A stretch of DNA of 64,000 nucleotides from Ovis canadensis (taxonomy: Eukaryota; Chordata; Mammalia; Artiodactyla; Bovidae): positions 33,882,001 through 33,946,000 of the forward strand of contig NC_091256.1 of NCBI RefSeq assembly GCF_042477335.2, in the 5' to 3' direction. The notes below the pieces were generated by a model. The model saw only the letters and a list, made by a program, of their open reading frames with translations. It did no database searches and had not been told where the DNA came from. Positions 56,201 to 64,000 of the stretch are shown piece by piece (positions within the stretch are counted from its first letter, which is position 1; the number at the start of each line of letters is the position of its first letter). The position numbers and the translations under genes were made by a program.

Positions 56201-58270
56201 TTAATGAAGTAGTCAGAGATTCTATGGCCTGAGCCCTGGAGTACTGAGTACTCACACTTGTTGCTGAAGGAAGTTGATGGTCATGTAATGTTCTATAAGC
56301 CTCTCCTTTGGCAAATGTTGCCCAGGGCTTAGCATATGCACATTTGAGTACTAGAACCCCTTCAGCACAAGATCCCCCCACCCCACAGACATCCAGGCTA
56401 TAAGGCAGCTCTCTTTAAAAGCCAGCACAGTCGGACTGCCTTTTTTGGCTTTACATATAGACTATAACCTCCTTAGAAGCAAGAAGAACTTGCATATGGT
56501 TTATAATAAGTATATGCTGATTAATCAGTTGATTGATAACAAAAAGGCAATTGAAAGAAGTGGAAGACTGCTCCCGTTATTCAACAGTCATATAATTGCC
56601 AGTCAATTCACTGGAGGGATTTTCAGATCAATAAAGGTCTATCCCCAGAAAGCCTAACCTCTCACCATTCCCTAAATCACAGGAGCTCCCCTCCAACACG
56701 AACCCATTGGGTGACCGGGGTCAAACATTAAAAAACCAGATCAGTCCAGGTTACCAAAGTAAGGTAGCTGGGTCAATTGGTGACATTTCTGCCAAGAGTG
56801 GAGGATAGCAGATGGGTGTGAAGAAGAGAACAGAGAAATGGAGAAAAAGAATTAGTCCCAAATTATTGAAATCAATCCACCAAGCTACTATGTGGGAAAT
56901 GGACTTGGGTAAGTGACAAAGACAAAATGATTCAGGTACTTTGAGCTGTCTAATTTTCACAAACATATCTCAGTCCTGTGTTTATTTTAAAACCTTTTTA
57001 TTGACAGCACCATTGAACATCTTTCACTTTTAAAGGTATGCACCTGTGCATACATCCCTGGGGGACTTCACATGCAATTAGCAATGAGTTATTGAAACTT
57101 TATATCTTAGAGTTTTAATAATTCCCCCAAATGTGACAATTATACTTCAGCAAAATCGCCTGTGAGGACAGAAGGAAGACTTCAAGCAACAAAACTCCAC
57201 AATACTGTAACATAATTTCAGACCTCTAGGAAGGAGTCATTCTCCCCTGAAAATCAACGTTCTTTCTGGATTATTCCCATCAGAATTCAGAGCAGGTTCA
57301 GTGTCTTGGCTTTGTACCAAAAGGAGACCACTGATCCATCTAGCAATATGCAAGAAAGTTCCATGTAAACAAAAAAAGTCCAGAAAGAAATACCTGAAAA
57401 ATTCCATTAAAAAATGGCACATCTTCATTAGCTAAATTCCAGATTCTTAAGAACATCCAGATGACAGTGAAGACTAGAGGCTGATGCAAGTTTCATTTGA
57501 GCAGCCAGTTTCCAGATTCAACAACTTCATTTCTATTTATTCCTGTGGCTAATCACATGCAAATACACTCAGAAGCACAAATAGGTGACACTTTATCAAG
57601 TCAACAGGGCTATACAATAGGCATGCTTACTCAGTCTTAAATAAAAACCCAAACTAGGTCATGTTTCATCATTGCTTTTAAACCAGTCTTTTTTCACAAT
57701 CTTTAAATTGCAAGAGTGTGAAGATACATTAAATCTGGGATAATCTAAGTCAGGAGGTGTATTTTGTCCTCTTGGGAAAAAAAATGGATATGATTTGGCA
57801 AAGGAGTAAATGAGTCATGAACAACAAAACAAATTTTTTTAACGCCTGAATTTGTCATTAGCCCTAAGATGAGCTGTTTGTCAGGGACCAGTAACAAAAA
57901 ATCAGGTTTAAAATCAGTGGAAAATTAAGCACGTTAACTCCAAGAGTCTATCATGCTGATGTGCCCGTCTCATCAAATTGAGGATAGTCAAAAGTTGAAG
58001 AGATCATCACAGAATAGTGAAAGCCTTTTATTCACTGTTATATGGTCTGAACTGTATAATCAGGTTGGTAAAGGCTTTATTTCTTCCAAGTTGTATTTTT
58101 CTTTAAATATCCAAATTCCTATGTAAAGATGACTATATTTTTACAGTTTGGTCTCATCTTTAAAAATTATTTTCTTAAAGAGTAAATTCTGCAGAGTGAT
58201 TATAAAAGGATTGTTGGACCCTGGAAGGTCTTTCATCCACCATATCCCTCAAGAACCCTTAGGTTAAGTC
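56201..58270. other. Mostly unassigned sequence
   Basis: No confident repeat is seen. The small frames (56445-56657 plus, 56751-56966 minus, 57237-57428 minus) have no recognisable family. Could include distal SLC30A10 3' UTR if the transcript is very long. Confidence 0.4.
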
Positions 58271-58277
58271 AAAGACT

Positions 58278-58488
58278 CAGAACTACGGGCTATTCTGCTT
58301 CCTGGGGGACCTATGACAATGTCTGGGAACACTGTTGGTTGTCACAACTCGGGGTGGGGGGATGGGGGGAGTTACTGACATCTAATGGGTAGAGGTCAAG
58401 GGATGCTGCTAAAAATCCTACAAGGCACCAGACAGCCCCACATAACACAGAGTTATCCAGTTCAGAAGGTCAAGACTGGCACAGCTTA
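58278..58488 (+). mobile_element. MER5A-like (hAT) DNA transposon
   Basis: GACAATGTCTGGGAACACTGTTGGTTGTCACAACTCGGGG, GACATCTAATGGGTAGAGGTCAAGGGATGCTGCTAAAAATCCTACAA and GACAGCCCCACATAACACAG follow MER5A order closely. Non-autonomous, very old. Confidence 0.9.
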
Positions 58489-58491
58489 ATA

Positions 58492-58610
58492 GGGACTTCC
58501 CTGGGAGGTCCAGTGGTTAAGACTCTGCATTCCCAATGCATGGAGCATGGTTGGATCCCTAGTCTGAAAACTAAGATCCAGCATTAAAAAAAAAAAGCAA
58601 AAAAACTCTT
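58492..58610 (+). mobile_element. CHR-type SINE, 5' half
   Basis: GGGACTTCCCTGGGAGGTCCAGTGGTTAAGACTC to CTAAGATCCAGC plus an A run. Inserted at the 3' end of the MER5A. Confidence 0.9.
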
Positions 58611-59945
58611 ACTACCTCAAAAGGCAGCTGCCTTATTATAATCCAAATCTACCTCAGTGATCTCTTTGACATTCAAAGTACCCCTTCCAACTGAACTTTT
58701 CAGTTCCTGACTTACCTCCACTAGAGACTGGCCACTCAGTGGCCAAAAAGAGAAGAAAAAAAGAAACACAAAAAGTACCTATGTATGGAGAACATTCTAA
58801 ATTCTTCCTCAACGTCTCCTTATTTTATTGAACAAAAAATTACAGGGATAATATTTTTTTCCTGTCAACAATGGAGCCTGATAGCCCAATGACGATTCAT
58901 AGTGGCCAAATACAAGAAAAAAATCAACCTCTATTTTCAAAAACAGAGTTGAAATTAGGGAAATAAAAGCAGACATGGTATTTCCTACAACTGGTGCTAA
59001 AATAATGTGGAAAGGACTCTTTCCATAGAAATAGGAGGCAATGGTTAAGTGTTGCCTCGTGTACCCAGGTTAGTGGGCCTGATGGCTGGTTCTAATCTGA
59101 CACCCGAAGGATTCCTTAGATGCTTAAAAAGTTATTTTCAGTTCCTAGGGACAAAGAGGGAATTTTTCTGGAACTAACCTAAACCCACAGCAATGCTAAA
59201 CTGGGTAGCAGGATTTTTCTAATCTCAGAAAAAAACAGTGTTGTTTAAATCCACTGTTCATCGGGCACCACGGCCAATATGCAAAGGAAAAAAGAAAACT
59301 CTTGCATTGCCTTGGGAAAATTTAAATGTAGGCTAAAAGGGAGAGTAAAACCCAGGTAAAAATACCATAGAGCAAGCATCAGATGCCTGAGGTGGCAAAT
59401 GCTAACACTTAACCCAATACAAAAATATTGCACTTAATTAGCTTGATTGGACATTATTAAACACACCAAGCCAAACTATATTCCATAACTTGGTATGTTC
59501 ATAAGTGTCCATCAAGATAATTTCCTGAGGTTAGATTTAATTATGTTGGAATTAAGAGCCTTTTCCTTTGCAGACAAATACTTTAGAGATTAATTAAAGA
59601 AAATTATTTGGATGTAAACGAATATGCATTCCTTTATCCAGCTGCACAAAAAACTATAAAATGATATTTTCCTCTTTTTCATGAAAGCAGAATGATACGG
59701 AATCAAATTAGACCTTCACATCTGGAACTGAAAGACAGATTTCTTCTTTGACTCCAATCAATGTATTTCGACCAAAATTTACACAAGAGAATTTGATCTA
59801 CGTATTACTGTGGTGAGTTTCACAGACAGAGAATTCCTCGTTTTGTGTGAGGACATGCCATACTTTTAACATTAAAAATAAAAATGTCTTATATTTACTC
59901 TCATTTTCGCTATTAAGTCTATACAAGCTATAGTATATACTGTGT
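58611..59945. other. Repeat-poor sequence, possible conserved element
   Basis: AT-rich, no recognised repeat. The 59430-59640 part is dense in TAATTA words. Confidence 0.4.
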
Positions 59946-59949
59946 GCAT

Positions 59950-60032
59950 GTGTACGGGCTGTGTCACTTCAATCGTGTCCAACTCATTGCAACCCTATAA
60001 ACTGTAGCCTGCCAGGCTACTCTGTATAATAC
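59950..60032 (-). mobile_element. Bov-A fragment
   Basis: GGCTGTGTCACTTCAATCGTGTCCAACTC...GCCTGCCAGGCTACTCTG, the first part of an A-unit only. Confidence 0.85.
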
Positions 60033-60702
60033 CATTAAGTATATATGCTTAATAAACTTCTATGGATAAAAACATATTTAGGCATTTTTATATTTATGTA
60101 ATTCATGACCAATTTAAACTCAGATAGTGAATTTAACAGGAATAAAAAACTTCCTGTTCTACTGACCACAGTTGCTTCTTTACTTCAGCTTTAGAATTTA
60201 AAACTAAGACACAGCTTTTTAATGGTGTTTGGGCTGAAAAATGTGGGGGCCTTTTCTGCCCATAACTTCTTACGAGAACTGTGCAGATTCCAGACCATAC
60301 AGACTCAATGCTTACAGTCTAAAGGATGATCTTTCTCAGTCAATTTTGCAACTCATCAAAGATTCTAGTTCTCTAGTAAGACACCTCCCATTTGCTTATA
60401 CCTATTTTGAGACTGTTCTGGTTAAGACATTGCTGCCTAAACAATTTGTTAAACATGTGACAGATGTTTCTCCAGTACTAATATAGGTTCATTTTAGAAG
60501 CAAATCAGATTGTAATAAATGTATTTGAAGCTTGGTAATATGGTTCAGAGAAAGAAAGATGTAACCTCCTTAAAACACATTAAAGGCAGCAATTTAATAA
60601 ATGCTTGTTTCTCCATTGGACATACATTTCTTAATAAAATTATTAGTTGAAAACTATAATAAATATCTTAAAATATACCTAATTAAAGGAAGGTCAGTCT
60701 AG
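60033..60702. other. Unassigned sequence
   Basis: The 81-codon plus-strand frame at 60241-60486 has no recognised family. No repeat is seen. Confidence 0.4.
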
Positions 60703-60708
60703 TTTATT
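60703..60708 (-). promoter_or_regulatory. Candidate poly(A) signal AATAAA
   Basis: TTTATT on the plus strand, hence AATAAA on the minus strand. It is the first canonical hexamer after the SLC30A10 stop and is followed by U-rich sequence. Usage is unproven. Confidence 0.3.
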
Positions 60709-61009
60709 TGGGGGGCAAGAATGCATACTCAATGTCATATATTCTTCTATCCCGAGAAAGCTCATTTTCTCCTGGTAAATGCTACATAGATCAATGTGAT
60801 CATATAAAAGAAAACACAAAGGAAATTTGGGTAAATAAGCAAATCATTAACAAGCAATAAATGATATCAGTCCCAGCTGGACTGACTCCAAAAGACAGTA
60901 TTTAAGTACTGTGTCGTACTTAAAGTAGAGATAGTCCCATACTTCCAAGTGAAAAACACAAGCATCTTATATACTTAAACATTTGAAGCAACCTATAGTT
61001 GTAGTTTAC

Positions 61010-61596
61010 TTTCTTGGGCTCCAAAATCACTGCAGATGGTGGATGAAATTAAAAGACACTTGATCCTTGGAAGAAAAGCTATGACACACCTAGACAGCAT
61101 ATTAAAAGACAGACATTACTTTGCTGACAAAGGTCGGTCTAGTCAAAGCTATGTTTTTTCCAGTAGTCATGTATGGATGTGAGAGTTGGACCATGAAGAA
61201 AGCTGAGTGCCGAAGAACTGATGCTTTTGAACTGTGGTGTTGGAGAAGACTCTTGAGAATCCCTTGGACTGCAAGGAGATCAAACCAGTCAATCCTAAAA
61301 GAAATCAGTCCTGAATATTCATCGGAAGGACTGATGTGAAGCTGAAGCTCCAATACTTTGGCCACTTGATGTGAAGAACTGATTCATTGGAAAAGACCCT
61401 GATGTTAGGGAAGATTGAAAGCAGGAAGAATAGGGGACGACAGAGGATGAGATGGTTGGATGGCATCACCGACTTGATGGACTTGAGTTTGAGCAGGCTC
61501 CGGGAGTTGGTGATGGATAGGGAGGCCTAGCGTGCTGTAGTCCATAGGGTCGCAAAGAGTCAGACACAACTGAGAGACTGAACTAAATTGAACTGA
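61010..61596 (+). mobile_element. BovB 3' fragment antisense to SLC30A10
   Basis: TTTCTTGGGCTCCAAAATCACTGC to GACTGAACTAAATTGAACTGA. TSD ATAGTTGTAGTTTAC/ATAGTTGTAGTTCAC at 60995-61009 and 61597-61611 (14 of 15). A short frame (61121-61339, VVMYGCESWTMKKAECRRTDAFELW) survives. Lies inside the presumed 3' UTR. Confidence 0.95.
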
Positions 61597-62276
61597 ATAG
61601 TTGTAGTTCACAGCAGAAAGTCTTTTTTTCACCACTTCCTGAAATGAAGAAATCATCAAAATGCATTTTCTTCCTGCCTTTCCACATCCTCAGTAAACTC
61701 AACATCCTCTAATGTTCTGAGAATATTTTCTACCTTACCAGGTATTCATCTTACACTCATTAAAAAATAAGTCAAAGAAAAAAAAAACTTCTGCCATGAT
61801 AGGATTACCTAACTTTTCTCTTTTATGGTCACCCAGTGGAATGGAAAAGAATATAGCTGTTATGGTTCTTGAGTTTTTTTGACGTACTTGGCTATGAGCT
61901 CACCTGAGAGTCAGCTAGAAGTTCTAGTCAATTTAAAACAAAAAGCTACTTTGAATCCTGCGTCCACTATCGCTGAGTCCCAGCTTTCAATGTCCCTGAT
62001 GTGTGCACTAGCGCCTTTGCTTCAGAAAATAAATGTTCAACCAAAACTGTTGAAGAGCAGCATGAAACACCCAGGATAATGTAAAGAAGTTCTCAGTCAC
62101 AGAACAATTAACAGATCAGTTCAACTATCATCCCAAACTACCAGCCACTTACGGAACACAGAGCGTGCTCACTTTGAGTCTGGTCAGTGCCTACAGCCCA
62201 CAAAATTCTTCCCACAAGCCAAGCGAGTGGTTCCAAAGTGCCTCGTCTATATAGTCTTACTGATGTGGGCACCAGA

Positions 62277-62776
62277 TTAAAAATGTGTGCTGTTGACATA
62301 ACGTGAGTCCTCCTGAGGCTTGCCAAGAGCTTGTCCATGGTCACTCAGACAACCTTCCAAAGATACTTCAACAGCCACTTCAGTGGTCTGTCGTCTACCG
62401 AGGCCATCACTCTGGGACATGTCCAGAGGGGGACAGCCATTGTGCTCCGCACAGCCATTGACGTGGGCCAGTGGCAGGGCCCCAGGGGGACAGCACAGCT
62501 GCTTGGCACAGCTCTTGGCGATGCAAGGCGAGCTGCAAAGCAACTGCAAGTCCTTCTGCCCCAGGGGCCCCTTCAGGTCTGCCTTCTCAAACTGGATGGT
62601 CACATTGTGAATTCCGGCGTTGTGGAAGATTTCTCGAACTTTCCTGTTGGCATCCTGATCTCCCCCATCCTGCTGATACTTGATGTGCAGAGTGGCAATG
62701 ATCTTCCCACTTATAAGCTCCCAGATGTGGACTTCATGGACACTGCTAATTCCGGGCACAGCAGAGAGCTTACTCA
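62277..62776 (-). CDS. SLC30A10: SLC30A10 (ZnT10) terminal coding exon
   Basis: This is the last coding exon of a cation diffusion facilitator transporter; SLC30A10 exports manganese (and zinc) across plasma and endosomal membranes. Read on the minus strand, a pyrimidine-rich tract ends in an AG at 62778-62777. The exon then opens with TG, which would complete an ATG codon split with the previous exon, and runs 165 further codons to TAA at 62279-62277. The first about 65 residues form the cytosolic C-terminal domain, with VPGISSVHEVHIWEL followed by GKIIATLHIKY and the segment around FHNAGIHNVTIQFE. Next comes the cysteine-rich stretch around CAKQLCCPPGALPLAHVNGC, which I recognise as specific to ZnT10, then an acidic tail ending YVNSTHF. 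The transmembrane helices lie in upstream exons beyond the window. There is no frameshift or internal stop. The longer open frame running past 62776 into the intron is not coding. Confidence 0.95.
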
Positions 62777-63584
62777 CTAGAATAAGGAAGAGAAAACAAT
62801 AGCCAAGGTGAGGGCTGTAATTGGAACATGGAACCACCGTGGGACAGGTAGGGTCCCTTTACACCTTCTCACCAGAATGATGTCATTATTAAGAATAAAG
62901 AAAGGAAAACAGCTGTACCTATATGAGCACATTTTCCCATAATCTTCTTCTTCCTCTCTAAGTTCCTCTAACATACAGGGTAAGCCCATAAAAGGCAACT
63001 GAAGAAAATAAGATTCACAACAAGCCTCCCAAAATACGCAGGTTGTTGAGTGTACAAGGCATTAAGTGTTCTGATGGACTGGCACGGGAATATAAAATAG
63101 CATGTCTTTTTTAAAGGGGATTTGGCAATATAGATCAAAAACTTTTAGCAGTAATTCTAATACTAGGAATTTAACTGAAAGGAAACAACCAAATATTTAC
63201 ATATGAGAATGGTTTGGGCAATACCTTTAGTGTTAATGAAAAAAAATGGAAACGGCAAGGAAATAGTCAATTATATGACAGACGGTGACATAGCTGTGAA
63301 AAAGCAAACTGCATATTTAAGGCTATGAGGAAAGGTATATAAGGTATTTTTAGATGAAAAAGCCAATAGCTGGACTGTATATGTGGCATGATCTTTTCCC
63401 CTTTTTTTAGTGAAACGGTGTATATACACATACAAAAATTTTCAGCCAGATAAAGTCTTGTTTCAGTGAATGACTGACACAAAAATTGAGTGTTAATTTC
63501 CGGGTGGTAGGATTATGAGAGATTTCTATTTCCTTATTTAGGCTCTTCTGTAGTGTTGATACTTTCTAGCATTTAGAAACATGG

Positions 63585-63850
63585 TATTGAACAGTGAATC
63601 CAAGCAGCCTAGAGCCAGCTGGTCTGAATTCAAGTTTAGTCACTGACTGCCTGCAGGAGCTGCATGACCTTACTCAGTCCCTCTGTGCCTCAGTTTCCTT
63701 ACCTGGAAATTAAGATAATCACAGTACCTCATAGGATTATTTTAAAATTACAATGAGTTAATATAAGCAAAGCATCTGGACAATATTGCCTAGCATGTAA
63801 TCAGTGCCATTCAAGTGTTGCTATTGTTATTACAGTCTAATTTTAATATT
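63585..63850 (+). mobile_element. MIR SINE in SLC30A10 intron
   Basis: GAGCCAGCTGGTCTGAATTCAAG, TGACCTTACTCAGTCCCTCTGTGCCTCAGTTTCC, CTCATAGGATTATTTTAAAATTACAATGAG and the GTGTTGCTATTGTTATTAC end. Nearly full-length MIR. Confidence 0.92.
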
Positions 63851-63894
63851 AATATCTGCTTTATAGATATATATACATATATACGTGTATGTGT

Positions 63895-64000
63895 GTGAAA
63901 GTCACTCAGTCATGTCCAACTCTTTGCAACCCCATAGACTACACGGTGCATGGAATTCTGCAGGCCAGAATACTGGAGTGGATAGCCTTTCCCTTCTCCA
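63895..64000 (-). mobile_element. Bov-A/Bov-tA SINE cut by window end
   Basis: GAAAGTCACTCAGTCATGTCCAACTC to GGATAGCCTTTCCCTTCTCCA, preceded by a TA/TG tail (63868-63897). Confidence 0.93.

Larger units (their letters stand above)
60703..62276 (-). other. SLC30A10: Candidate SLC30A10 3' UTR
   Basis: Sequence directly downstream of the SLC30A10 stop. Reading down the minus strand, the first canonical AATAAA I find is at 60708-60703, about 1.57 kb after the stop. A BovB tail (61010-61596) sits inside this span in antisense orientation, so the ancestral distance would be about 1 kb. The true cleavage site could be elsewhere: further AATAAA hexamers lie at 58829-58824, 58081-58076 and 58032-58027, and an ATTAAA at 60598-60593. 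The extent is inferred; transcript data would settle it. Confidence 0.4.
62777..64000 (-). other. SLC30A10: SLC30A10 last intron (partial)
   Basis: Sequence upstream of the terminal exon on the minus strand. Its 3' end is the splice acceptor (pyrimidine tract 62779-62800, AG at 62778-62777); the donor lies beyond the window. It carries a MIR (63585-63850) and the start of a Bov-A type SINE that runs off the window edge. I see no other coding sequence in it. Confidence 0.85.

Noticed and set aside
58350-58372. G-quadruplex candidate GGGGTGGGGGGATGGGGGG
   Set aside because: Only three separate G tracts occur, and the G-rich part is ordinary MER5A sequence.
62320-62780. Plus-strand frames of 149 and 96 codons over the SLC30A10 exon
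   Set aside because: They are antisense shadows of the minus-strand coding exon, which has a splice acceptor, family likeness and a proper stop.
1-64000. CRISPR array, phage or bacterial operon
   Set aside because: No regularly spaced identical short repeats with unique spacers, no Shine-Dalgarno-linked gene clusters, and the repeat content is that of a ruminant genome.

Overview
The window is nuclear DNA from a bovid ruminant (cattle, sheep or goat type). Its interspersed repeats are ones restricted to ruminants: BovB (RTE-class) LINEs, Bov-tA and Bov-A2 SINEs, CHR-type tRNA-derived SINEs, ruminant L1 3' ends and one class II ERV solo LTR. Which bovid it is cannot be decided from this sequence alone. 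There are no bacterial-type genes, operons, CRISPR arrays or phage modules. Nearly all short open frames here are shadows of retroelements or chance reading frames.

Only one host protein-coding segment is recognised: the terminal coding exon of SLC30A10 (ZnT10, a manganese/zinc efflux transporter) on the minus strand at 62277-62776. It has a clear splice acceptor, an uninterrupted 165-codon frame and a stop. Positions above 62776 are its last intron. Positions just below 62277 are its 3' UTR, whose end cannot be fixed. The rest (1 to about 60 kb) lies downstream of the gene and reads as a gene desert.

Layout. 0-10 kb: two long BovB copies (about 555-2487 and 8000-9855), MIRs, a 125-bp tandem duplication and an L1/CHR composite. 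10-19.3 kb: Bov-A2, an old LTR, a MaLR LTR with internal sequence, CHR and Bov-tA insertions and two minus-strand BovB tails. 19.3-24.3 kb: a repeat-poor, AT-rich block that contains possible conserved noncoding sequence and starts next to a CTCF-like motif. 24.3-31.2 kb: two old L1s in head-to-head orientation with nested Bov-A2 and BovB. 33-37.1 kb: L1 pieces, including a 2.65-kb L1 insertion flanked by a 31-bp direct repeat. 37-47 kb: mostly old or unassigned sequence with scattered SINEs and MIRs. 47.2-50.6 kb: a three-layer nest (L1 3' end, then solo ERV LTR, then young L1), followed by another L1 with an 18-bp target duplication. 51-60 kb: L1, Bov-tA, MIR and MER5A fragments and unique sequence. 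60-64 kb: SLC30A10 3' end with a BovB insertion in the antisense direction.

No new multi-gene system is visible. The unusual content is structural: several insertions whose order of events can be read base by base, possible 3' transductions, local duplications and candidate architectural-protein sites. Repeat family names come from memory of consensus sequences, without a library search. Coordinates of repeat edges are good to about 10-20 bp unless a target-site duplication (TSD) is given.
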